From an uncultured Pedobacter sp. (GTDB lineage Bacteria > Bacteroidota > Bacteroidia > Sphingobacteriales > Sphingobacteriaceae), in NCBI GenBank assembly GCA_938008555.1, contig CALLKE010000001.1:24553-88552 (forward strand): a DNA stretch of 64,000 nt. Reading direction: 5' to 3'. Each line of letters begins with the position of its first letter. The stretch's first letter is position 1. The notes beneath the pieces are model-generated. The model did not search any database and was not told the DNA's origin. It worked only from the letters and a program-made list of their open reading frames with translations. A program made the position numbers and the translations under genes. Positions 1 through 7,920 of this stretch are shown here, piece after piece.

Positions 1-164
1 TTTTCGTGTAGGCCATCAAAAAAAAACTGCTTCACCAACACACTATCTTCTGCACTCAATACTTTACCCACGACAATAGTCGCCTGCTTAGATTTATGCT
101 GTTGAGCAAAAGATAAAACCGACAACAAGGTTAGGGCTATAATAGTTATACTCTTTTTGTACAT
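1..164 (-). CDS. Exported protein, 5' part only (runs off the window)
   Basis: The first 54 codons of a minus-strand gene are present, starting with ATG at 162-164 and leaving the window at position 1. The N-terminus has a Lys-rich start, a hydrophobic core (SITIIALTLLSVLSFA) and a signal-peptidase I type site before QQHK, so the product is probably exported. The following stretch (KVLSAEDSVLVKQFFFDGLH) resembles the start of Bacteroidota TPR-repeat exported proteins, but too little is visible to be sure. Function is unknown from this fragment. Confidence 0.6.
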   Translation of the reverse strand, partial: MYKKSITIIALTLLSVLSFAQQHKSKQATIVVGKVLSAEDSVLVKQFFFDGLHE

Positions 165-516
165 AGCTATAAGCGATTTGAGTATTGAGCTTTCGAAAGT
201 CTGAAAATAGCGACCTCCTAATATTCACAGATACTAATGTACTCAAATTACATGTTTATATCACTGCAAAATATTCAGCGAGCATCGCTCTTATTATTTG
301 AAACTAAAGAGCTCTAATAGCAAATCCACTCAAGAAAATATGACATCAAAAACAATTATATACTTAAAAAAGAGCAGAAGATGAAATAAACAACTAAAAA
401 CAAACGTTTTAATAAAAAATCAGACAAAAATCGAGCAAAAAAATCAGCAAAATACGGTATAGAATATTTTTTAATACAAAAAAATATTATTTTTAGTACA
501 AATTCATTAAAAAAAT
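165..516. other. AT-rich intergenic region upstream of glnN
   Basis: About 350 bp between two divergent genes. It is very AT-rich, with A runs close to the glnN start. I see no open reading frame, hairpin or repeat I would defend, and no exact TAnnTTTG -7 box for either gene. It should hold both promoters and any nitrogen control site of glnN, but none can be pointed to. Confidence 0.5.
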
Positions 517-2703
517 ATGTCAAACTTAAGATTTAAAGCCTTAAATGCAGTGCTTTCACGATCAATCCCTGAAATAAAAGCACCTTCGTCGAAAATTTCT
601 GATTTTTTTGGCATTAATGTCTTCGACAAGAAGAAAATGAAAGACTATTTGTCCAAAGAGGCATATCAAAGTATCACCAACTCCATAGATCTAGCCGAAC
701 CACTTAATCGCGAAGTTTCAGAACAAATTGCCTCTGCAATGAAATCTTGGGCAATAAGCAAAGGAGCGACTCATTATACTCACTGGTTTCAGCCCCTAAC
801 TGGCACTACTGCCGAAAAGCATGACTCATTTTTTGAGCCTAGCCCTGATGGCTCTGCAATAGAATATTTCTCTGGAAGTGCGCTCGTTCAACAAGAACCA
901 GATGCATCTAGTTTTCCAAGCGGGGGCATCCGAAATACATTTGAAGCCAGAGGATATACCGCATGGGATCCTTCATCACCTGCATTTATTATGGAAAATA
1001 AATCAGGAAAAACACTTTGTATTCCCACTGTATTTGTTTCTTATACAGGAGAAGCCCTCGACTATAAAGCCCCTTTACTAAAAGCTTTATCTGCCCTGGA
1101 TAAAGCAGCAGTAGACATTTGTCATTATTTTGATAAATCGATAGAAAAAGTAAATGCATCCTTGGGTATTGAACAAGAATACTTTTTAGTTGACCTCGCT
1201 TTATTTAATGCTCGCCCAGACTTATATCTAACAGGCCGGACTTTATTCGGTCACATGTCAGCAAAAGGTCAACAACTAGAAGATCATTATTTCGGCACCA
1301 TCCCCGAGCGTGTTTATTCATTCATGATTGATTTTGAAACCGAAGCACTGAAATTAGGTATTCCACTCAAAACGCGTCACAATGAAGTTGCTCCCTCTCA
1401 ATTTGAGTGCGCACCCATCTATGAAGAAATTAACTTGGCAATAGATCACAACCAGCTTTTAATGGATCTGATGGAGAAAATAGCCAAACGCCATCATTTC
1501 AAAGTGCTTTTGCATGAAAAACCCTATGCCGGCATCAATGGTTCCGGAAAGCATAATAATTGGAGCTTGATCACAAATACAGGGAAAAATTTACTCTCAC
1601 CAGGAAAAACACCTAAGAACAACCTCATGTTCTTGACCTTTTTCGTGAACACCATTAAAGCTGTTTACGAGCATGCTGACCTACTCCGTTCATCCATCAC
1701 ATCTGTGAGCAACGACCACCGTTTAGGTGCAAATGAAGCTCCCCCGGCAATTATCTCTATTTTTCTTGGCAGCCAGCTGAGCGAAGTTTTAGACGAAATT
1801 GAAACCTCACGTATCAGCAAGAAAGTGAAAGAAGATAATGCACTATGGCTAGGCATTCCAAAAATCCCACAAATTCTACAGGATAATACTGATCGTAACC
1901 GCACTTCGCCTTTCGCATTTACAGGGAATAAATTTGAATTCCGTGCAGTTGGCTCTTCTGCAAACTCATCAGCTTCGATGACGATCCTCAATACCATCGT
2001 TGCGGACCAATTAAACACTTTTAAAATTGATGTCGACAAGCTGATAAAGAAAGGTGAGAAGAAAGACGTTGCCATCTTAACTGTCCTAAAACGCTATATC
2101 AAAGAGTCAAAAAATATTCGATTTGAAGGTAATGGATACAGTGATGAATGGGAAAAGGAGGCTAAATCTCGTGGTTTATCGAATATCAAAACTACTCCCA
2201 AAGCACTTGATGCTGACGTGAGTGAAACCACAATGGCTTTATTTGAAAGAACTCGCATTTTTAGCAAACGCGAAGCACACGCTCGTCATGAGATTAGGTT
2301 AGAAAGTTTTTATAAAAAGCTCCAGATTGAAGCTCGGGTAATGGGCGAATTAGTAAAAAGTATCATTATTCCAGCAGCAATCACTTATCAAAGTCGTTTG
2401 GTTGAAAATGTAAAAGGGCTAAAAGATATTGGCTTAAGTAAAGACACCTATCAAGCACAACTAGAAATTATTCTAGATCTATCAAAACATATTAATGCCA
2501 TCAAAACCAATGTGGATGCCATGGTAGAAGAGCGTAAAAAAGCCAATAAGATTGAAGATATACGCGATCACTCCATTGCCTATGATGAAAAAGTAAAAGC
2601 CTATTTTGAACCTATTCGAGACCACGTTGATCGACTAGAACAATTAATTGATGATGAATTATGGCCGCTTCCTAAGTTTAGAGAACTATTATTTATTAAA
2701 TAA
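517..2703 (+). CDS. glnN: Type III glutamine synthetase
   Basis: 728 residues, the usual size of GSIII and much larger than the roughly 450-residue GSI. It makes glutamine from glutamate, ammonia and ATP in the cytoplasm. The N-terminus has the GSIII-specific start (FFGINVFDKKKMKDYL); the catalytic core carries NGSGKHNNWSL near residue 348, NDHRLGANEAPPAI near 400 and FRAVGSSANSSASM near 480. The C-terminal 150 residues are helical and Lys/Glu-rich, as in GSIII dodecamers. The gene is alone on the plus strand, convergent with murA, and ends in a strong hairpin. GSIII is the common glutamine synthetase of Bacteroidota. Family assignment is firm; glnA is sometimes used as the symbol. Confidence 0.95.
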   Translation: MSNLRFKALNAVLSRSIPEIKAPSSKISDFFGINVFDKKKMKDYLSKEAYQSITNSIDLAEPLNREVSEQIASAMKSWAISKGATHYTHWFQPLTGTTAEKHDSFFEPSPDGSAIEYFSGSALVQQEPDASSFPSGGIRNTFEARGYTAWDPSSPAFIMENKSGKTLCIPTVFVSYTGEALDYKAPLLKALSALDKAAVDICHYFDKSIEKVNASLGIEQEYFLVDLALFNARPDLYLTGRTLFGHMSAKGQQLEDHYFGTIPERVYSFMIDFETEALKLGIPLKTRHNEVAPSQFECAPIYEEINLAIDHNQLLMDLMEKIAKRHHFKVLLHEKPYAGINGSGKHNNWSLITNTGKNLLSPGKTPKNNLMFLTFFVNTIKAVYEHADLLRSSITSVSNDHRLGANEAPPAIISIFLGSQLSEVLDEIETSRISKKVKEDNALWLGIPKIPQILQDNTDRNRTSPFAFTGNKFEFRAVGSSANSSASMTILNTIVADQLNTFKIDVDKLIKKGEKKDVAILTVLKRYIKESKNIRFEGNGYSDEWEKEAKSRGLSNIKTTPKALDADVSETTMALFERTRIFSKREAHARHEIRLESFYKKLQIEARVMGELVKSIIIPAAITYQSRLVENVKGLKDIGLSKDTYQAQLEIILDLSKHINAIKTNVDAMVEERKKANKIEDIRDHSIAYDEKVKAYFEPIRDHVDRLEQLIDDELWPLPKFRELLFIK

Positions 2704-2742
2704 AAAGAGAGCCCTTTCTCTTCAGAGAAAGGGCTCTCTTTT
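2703..2742. terminator. Bidirectional hairpin terminator between glnN and murA
   Basis: A perfect 19-bp inverted repeat (2703-2721 and 2724-2742) starts within the glnN stop codon. It has GC-rich centres, an A run on the left and a T run on the right, so it can stop transcription from both convergent genes. Confidence 0.9.
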
Positions 2743-2788
2743 TACCAAGACATAGATTCCTGGGATTTCCATTATTTATTTTTGAGCA

Positions 2789-4114
2789 TTAATGACCAGT
2801 AGGGTCTGCAGTTATTCGTTTAATATTGGCTCCTATCGCTCGCAAACGCGTATCAATATCTTGATAGCCACGTTCTATTTGAGCAATATTATGGATCGTT
2901 GATTTGCCTTGTGCTGATAAAGCAGCTATTAGCAAGGATACCCCCGCTCGGATATCAGGTGAGGTCATTTCGATACCTCTTAGTTTTATTTTCTTGTCTA
3001 GACCAATGACGGTTGCACGATGTGGATCACAAAGAATAATTTGCGCTCCCATATCGATCAATTTATCCACAAAAAACAAACGACTTTCGAACATTTTTTG
3101 ATGAATGAGTACATTCCCTTTGGCCTGAGTAGCTACAACAAGTACAATACTTAATAAATCGGGGGTAAATCCAGGCCATGGTGCATCTGATATCGTCATG
3201 ATTGACCCGTCAATGAATGTATCTATTTCGTAATGTTTTTGAGCCGGAATAAAGATATCATCTCCACGAAGCTCTAACTGGATCCCTAAACGACGAAACA
3301 CATTTGGCATAATTCCCAATTCTTGAAAATTAACATCCTTGATTGTGATTTCTGACTCAGTCATAGCAGCTAACCCAATAAAAGAGCCTACTTCGATCAT
3401 ATCAGGTAGTAAGCGATGCGAGGTTCCTCCTAAATGCGGAACACCTTCAACCACTAATAAATTAGAACCAATCCCCGATATCTTTGCTCCCATTCTATTC
3501 AGCATCTTACACAGCTGCTGCAAATAGGGTTCACATGCTGCATTGTATATTGTGGTTATACCTTTTGCTAAAACAGCTGCCATCACCACGTTAGCAGTTC
3601 CAGTTACGGAAGCTTCTTCTAACAAAATGTATCCTCCCCTTAAGTCAGTTGCATCAACATCAAAGAAGTTATTCTTTTTATCATATACAAACTTGGCACC
3701 TAGCTTCTCAAATCCAAGAAAATGTGTATCCAGACGTCTTCGACCTATTTTATCACCTCCAGGTTTAGGGATTGCTGCTTTACCAAAACGCGCAAGTAGA
3801 GGGCCCACAATCATGATTGAACCACGTAAACTCCCCCCCGTTGTTCGGAAAATATCTGATTTAAAAAAATCAAGATGAATTGTTTTGGCCTCGAAAGTAT
3901 AGGTATCCTTATTGATTCGATGAATATCAACACCTAAATCACCAAGTAACTCAATCAACTTATTGACATCTTTGATGTCAGGAATATTGCTTATAGTTAC
4001 TTTCTCTTCAGTTAAAAGAACAGCAGAGATAACCTGTAAAGCTTCATTCTTTGCTCCTTGCGGGATAACTTCACCTTTCAAAGGCTTGCCGCCCACAATT
4101 TCAAATGCATTCAT
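2789..4114 (-). CDS. murA: UDP-N-acetylglucosamine 1-carboxyvinyltransferase (Asp-type active site)
   Basis: 441 residues. MurA catalyses the first committed step of peptidoglycan synthesis, transferring enolpyruvate from PEP to UDP-GlcNAc. The N-terminus (VGGKPLKGEVIPQGAKNEAL) carries the conserved KNEAL substrate site. The mobile active-site loop reads PGGDKIGRRRLDTH (residues 118-131). The position of the E. coli catalytic Cys115 is Asp121 here, a change known in other species to make MurA insensitive to fosfomycin. The rest of the two-domain EPSP-synthase fold is intact. It is the last gene of the minus-strand group pcrA, DUF4290, GNAT, murA; DUF4290 and murA are, from memory, frequent neighbours in Bacteroidota. 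Confidence 0.95.
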   Translation of the reverse strand: MNAFEIVGGKPLKGEVIPQGAKNEALQVISAVLLTEEKVTISNIPDIKDVNKLIELLGDLGVDIHRINKDTYTFEAKTIHLDFFKSDIFRTTGGSLRGSIMIVGPLLARFGKAAIPKPGGDKIGRRRLDTHFLGFEKLGAKFVYDKKNNFFDVDATDLRGGYILLEEASVTGTANVVMAAVLAKGITTIYNAACEPYLQQLCKMLNRMGAKISGIGSNLLVVEGVPHLGGTSHRLLPDMIEVGSFIGLAAMTESEITIKDVNFQELGIMPNVFRRLGIQLELRGDDIFIPAQKHYEIDTFIDGSIMTISDAPWPGFTPDLLSIVLVVATQAKGNVLIHQKMFESRLFFVDKLIDMGAQIILCDPHRATVIGLDKKIKLRGIEMTSPDIRAGVSLLIAALSAQGKSTIHNIAQIERGYQDIDTRLRAIGANIKRITADPTGH

Positions 4115-4260
4115 TTAATATAATATTAAGTATTGAGTACCTACCTCACACCTTCTCCAGAAGGGAGGACCTAGGTATAAAATTTGGTTTCATGTAGAAT
4201 GTTGTATTCATTAAATAAATGGATAAACCCATACACTGTAGAATCCTGTTTAAAATCTTA

Positions 4261-4815
4261 TTAAGTACTGATCACCTTGCAATCAGCTGGCAGCTTTACT
4301 GGTCTTTTCATCATCAAATCAGTTTGCATATCACCACCTAAATCAAATAGGTGTGTATCAAAATAAACAAATCCCCATTGTTCATAGATTTTTATTGCGC
4401 GCTCATTCTCTTGCGAAACACCCAACCAAATTGTATCAAAATGATGTTGAGAGGCGAATTTGAGACTTTCTCCAAGCAATGCATGCCCCACATGTAAGCC
4501 CTGAAACTTTCTCAGTATATACATCCGCTCTAATTCAATACATCTCGTATTTTTTAAATCAGGATGTTGTTCATCTTCATCTCTAACAAGCTTACAAAAT
4601 CCAATAGCTTCATCATTCATTTTAGCTATAAAAAAATGATTCCGTTCCATGTAGAACTCTTTTTGGATTGCTTCGATCGAATGATTTCGCTCTAAATGTC
4701 TCTGAAAATATACAGGATCATCTAAATGTGCATAGGACTCAATAAAAGTGGCTCGTCCTAGTTGTGTAAGTAGTTCAATTTCGTGAGCCTCGACGGGTTT
4801 AACAGTAAGTATCAT
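4261..4815 (-). CDS. GNAT family N-acetyltransferase
   Basis: 184 residues with a GNAT fold. The acetyl-CoA loop is visible as RKFQGLHVGHALL (about 101-113), preceded by the beta-strand CIELERMYI and followed by WLGVSQENERAIKIYEQWGF, the typical final helix-strand unit. Overall it resembles PaiA-like acetyltransferases, which act on polyamines or other small amines, but the substrate cannot be read from the sequence. It starts 6 nt after the DUF4290 stop, so it is probably co-transcribed with DUF4290, murA and perhaps pcrA. Confidence 0.85.
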   Translation of the reverse strand: MILTVKPVEAHEIELLTQLGRATFIESYAHLDDPVYFQRHLERNHSIEAIQKEFYMERNHFFIAKMNDEAIGFCKLVRDEDEQHPDLKNTRCIELERMYILRKFQGLHVGHALLGESLKFASQHHFDTIWLGVSQENERAIKIYEQWGFVYFDTHLFDLGGDMQTDLMMKRPVKLPADCKVIST

Positions 4816-4821
4816 TATTTT

Positions 4822-5499
4822 TTAGTATCGCTTACCTCCACCGTTATTGTTTCGTTGGCGGTTATTGGTCGCATTATTACGATTATTATTTTGTCGGTTC
4901 TTGTTGTTCTGATTGGTGCGTTGTTGTCTATTAGCAGCGTTTACTTGGCGAACATCCACGCGATTCAAATTCACATTTTCTTGTAATTGAAGTGCTCCAT
5001 TAGACATCTCTCGTAAATCTTTAATGATGGTCTCGTCAGCAACAGTGTCTTTATTCCAAGCTACATATGCTGTTTTCATTGTGTTCGCAATCACCTTAAC
5101 CATCTGCTGTTTGCGTTCAGGCTCATCTATGATTTTAGCTTTTTCCATCATCAACTCAATCATCCTGCCATAATGTTTGTATTTAATTCGCTGTTGCGGA
5201 TAGGCTAAAGGAGCTGGTTTAAAACGAATCGCATCCTCTGATGGTTTCGGATAAGGAGAATCCACATCAATTTTAAAATCAGATATAATATGCAAATGGT
5301 CCCACAACTTATGTTTAAAGTCTGCCACATCTCGCAAATGCGGGTTTAGGAAGCCCATTAAATCGATCACGACTTGTGCATATCGATTACGTTCATTCTT
5401 AGTTGGTAAACCACAGATGTATTGGACCATATTCTGCACATTACGTCCGTACTCTGCAAGAATTAGTTTTTTTCTAGTTGTATTATAATCAAATACCAT
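4822..5499 (-). CDS. DUF4290 family protein with Asn/Arg-rich tail
   Basis: 225 residues. The first ~150 match the DUF4290 family of Bacteroidota (start MVFDYNTTRKKLILAEYGRN, then HLRDVADFKHKLWDHLHIISDF). The family has no established function. The last ~50 residues are low-complexity and basic, made almost only of Asn, Gln and Arg and ending GGGKRY; this looks disordered and could bind nucleic acid, but that is inference. The gene lies between the pcrA helicase and a GNAT gene, just upstream of murA, an arrangement compatible with a cell-wall or growth role. Confidence 0.85.
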   Translation of the reverse strand: MVFDYNTTRKKLILAEYGRNVQNMVQYICGLPTKNERNRYAQVVIDLMGFLNPHLRDVADFKHKLWDHLHIISDFKIDVDSPYPKPSEDAIRFKPAPLAYPQQRIKYKHYGRMIELMMEKAKIIDEPERKQQMVKVIANTMKTAYVAWNKDTVADETIIKDLREMSNGALQLQENVNLNRVDVRQVNAANRQQRTNQNNKNRQNNNRNNATNNRQRNNNGGGKRY

Positions 5500-5565
5500 G
5501 CGTGTGATTTAAGAGTTAAGAATAAGATAAGGCTTATAGCAGCAGTAAAATGTGCTATTCTAGAT

Positions 5566-7839
5566 TTATTTTACAATTTTCAACTTAGCAAATTTAAGCA
5601 ACAATTGTTTCTGTCCTAATTCTTTAAAAAATATTGTTGCCTTCATATCCGATTTATTCCCGTCTAGGTTAATCACTTTGCCATAACCGAAACGCTCGTG
5701 CTCTACCTCCATACCGACTTGTAGACCAGAAGTGTCTGACGGTGCAAAACCTTCACTTGGAATGTGTGCTTTTGGCAAAATGGATGTTGTTTTTGGTTTT
5801 GAAACGATTCCTTTTAGTCGACTGGTTGTTTCTCGCTCTTGCCAAGATGAACGTTCATCGCCAAAAGATGAAGTGTCACTTTTCTTAGGTGATGGCTTAA
5901 ACTCGAGCTCTAGATATTGAGAATCGATTTCATCAATAAAACGGCTAGGCTCACAGCTATGCAAACTTCCCCAACGATAACGTGATGTAGCATAAGACAA
6001 TGATAATTTTTTCTTAGCGCGTGTAATTGCCACATAAAATAACCGTCGCTCTTCTTCCAAATCGCTGCGCGAACTTAAGGCCATTTGGGAAGGGAAAAGA
6101 TTTTCTTCCATTCCAGCCACATACACATAATCAAATTCAAGACCTTTAGCAGAATGGATAGTCATCAATGAAACGGTGTCGGCATTTGGATCTTTGTCTT
6201 TATCATCATTGGTCAACAAAGCAATATCCTGCATGAAAACATCCAAACCTCTTTCTGGGATATCTTCGCGCTCACTAAACTCTTTAATCCCACTTAAAAG
6301 CTCCTGAATATTTTCATAGCGACTCAATCCTTCTACCGATTTATCATCATATAAATCTTTTAAGAGTGTCGATTGTTTCGCAATATGTGTAGCCAAGTCA
6401 TATGCTGTGTGCGATTGAGTCATTGTCTGGAAGCTCTGTATCAAGATCGCAAAGTTGGAAACAGCTGTTGAGTTTCGGGCATCCAAGTATTGAGAAGCGT
6501 TGCAAATCACTTCCCAAATACTCACATTATGCTGATTAGCGGCAACCATAATTCGCTCTAAACTCGTATCGCCAATACCACGACGAGGATAATTGATTAC
6601 ACGTTTGATAGCCTCTTCATCATTCGGATTGTAGACCAAACGAAAGTAGGCAATTAAATCCCTAATTTCTTTGCGTTGATAGAAGGATAGACCTCCATAA
6701 ATTTTGTATGGAACATTTAGTTTTCTAAGAGCCTCCTCCATCGAGCGAGACTGGGCATTAGTTCGATATAGGATCGCAAAATCATGGTATTGGGCACCTC
6801 GAATACTTCTTTCCTGCACAATTGCTTCTGCTATTAATTTACCCTCCTCATTATCACTAAAAGCACGGCAAACTTTAATCTTATCACCCGTTTCATTTTC
6901 TGAGAATACTGTTTTCTTCAGCTGATTTTTATTATTGGCAATCACGCTGTTCGAAACATTCACAATGTTTTGCGTAGAACGATAGTTCTGTTCCAGTTTG
7001 AATACTTTCAAATCTGGATAATCATTTTCAAAGTTTAATATGTTTTGAATATTGGCACCGCGGAAGGCATAAATACTTTGTGCATCATCTCCAACGACAC
7101 AAATATTTTCATTGATAGCTGCTAATTTTTTAACAATGAGGTATTGGGAAAAGTTAGTATCCTGATACTCATCCACCATCAAATACTTGAACCTATTTTG
7201 GTATTTATATAGAACATCTGCGTGTTCCTTAAAAAGAATATTGGTTTTGAAAAGCAAATCATCAAAATCCATCGCCCCTGCCTTAAAACAACGCTGTGTA
7301 TATATTTGATAAATTTCACCAATTCGGCCCCGCCCACTTGAGGAGTCTTCAGCCTGTATAGCCGGATTTGCAAGATATTCTGCTGCAGAAATTAAATTAT
7401 TTTTTGAAGAAGAAATGCGGCTGTAAACGAAGTTTGCATTATACAATTTATCGTCTAACTGCATCTCCTTTAAAATGGTTTTGATCAAACTTTTGCTATC
7501 GTCTGTATCATAGATTGTAAAGTTGTTTGGATATCCAATCTTATTAGCCTCCACGCGCAATATTTTAGCAAATATGGAATGAAAAGTTCCCATCCAAATA
7601 TTATTCGCTTCTACCCCTACAGCCTTTGTAATACGCTCACGCATCTCTTTAGCTGCTTTGTTCGTGAATGTGAGCACCAAAATATGAAAGGGATCAACAC
7701 CTTTGTGAATCAGGTGAGCCACCCTACAAGTAACCACTTTCGTCTTGCCTGAACCCGCTCCAGCCACAATCATGACCGGCCCCTCAGTTTGCTCTACTGC
7801 TGCTTTTTGTGAAGGATTTAATCCTTGTAAATAGTCCAA
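5566..7839 (-). CDS. pcrA: ATP-dependent 3'-5' DNA helicase of the UvrD/PcrA family
   Basis: 757 residues, the standard length for PcrA/UvrD. The superfamily 1 helicase unwinds DNA in nucleotide-excision and mismatch repair. Walker A is AGAGSGKT (residues 26-33). Motif II appears as VDEYQDTN, motif III as VVGDDAQSIYAFRGA, and motif VI as ERRLFYVAITRAKKKLSLSY. The last ~60 residues form the small Tudor-like C-terminal module (VGMEVEHERFGYGKVINL) that binds RNA polymerase in PcrA. A probable promoter lies at 7864-7871. It is the first gene of the group leading to murA, although the 66-bp gap before DUF4290 leaves co-transcription open. Confidence 0.93.
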   Translation of the reverse strand: MDYLQGLNPSQKAAVEQTEGPVMIVAGAGSGKTKVVTCRVAHLIHKGVDPFHILVLTFTNKAAKEMRERITKAVGVEANNIWMGTFHSIFAKILRVEANKIGYPNNFTIYDTDDSKSLIKTILKEMQLDDKLYNANFVYSRISSSKNNLISAAEYLANPAIQAEDSSSGRGRIGEIYQIYTQRCFKAGAMDFDDLLFKTNILFKEHADVLYKYQNRFKYLMVDEYQDTNFSQYLIVKKLAAINENICVVGDDAQSIYAFRGANIQNILNFENDYPDLKVFKLEQNYRSTQNIVNVSNSVIANNKNQLKKTVFSENETGDKIKVCRAFSDNEEGKLIAEAIVQERSIRGAQYHDFAILYRTNAQSRSMEEALRKLNVPYKIYGGLSFYQRKEIRDLIAYFRLVYNPNDEEAIKRVINYPRRGIGDTSLERIMVAANQHNVSIWEVICNASQYLDARNSTAVSNFAILIQSFQTMTQSHTAYDLATHIAKQSTLLKDLYDDKSVEGLSRYENIQELLSGIKEFSEREDIPERGLDVFMQDIALLTNDDKDKDPNADTVSLMTIHSAKGLEFDYVYVAGMEENLFPSQMALSSRSDLEEERRLFYVAITRAKKKLSLSYATSRYRWGSLHSCEPSRFIDEIDSQYLELEFKPSPKKSDTSSFGDERSSWQERETTSRLKGIVSKPKTTSILPKAHIPSEGFAPSDTSGLQVGMEVEHERFGYGKVINLDGNKSDMKATIFFKELGQKQLLLKFAKLKIVK

Positions 7840-7863
7840 AATATATCCTTATTTATTTGCGTG

Positions 7864-7871
7864 CGAAGTTA
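7864..7871 (-). promoter_or_regulatory. -7 promoter box of pcrA (TAACTTCG)
   Basis: On the minus strand this reads TAACTTCG followed by CAC, one mismatch from the Bacteroidota -7 consensus TAnnTTTG, about 25 nt ahead of the pcrA ATG. The same octamer occurs directly ahead of bamD. Confidence 0.45.
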
Positions 7872-7891
7872 GGAAATAAAGGCTGTAGTTT

Positions 7892-7919
7892 GGATGTGTG
7901 ACAGATTTGTCACACATCC
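7892..7919. terminator. Hairpin directly after the TcdA/TcdB-like gene
   Basis: Perfect 11-bp inverted repeat (7892-7902 and 7909-7919, 6-nt loop) starting 1 nt past the stop codon of the giant gene. It lacks a T run on the minus strand, so it may be a weak terminator or an mRNA 3'-end stabiliser. It sits upstream of the pcrA promoter box. Confidence 0.5.
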
Positions 7920-7920
7920 C

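Noticed and set aside
1665..2075. 136-residue open frame antisense to glnN
   Set aside because: It lies wholly inside the conserved catalytic region of glnN, has no promoter box or family signature, and its composition is that of reversed coding sequence.
7895..7916. CRP-like binding site (TGTGA...TCACA)
   Set aside because: Spacing is 8 instead of 6 bases, and the palindrome is explained by the hairpin after the giant gene.
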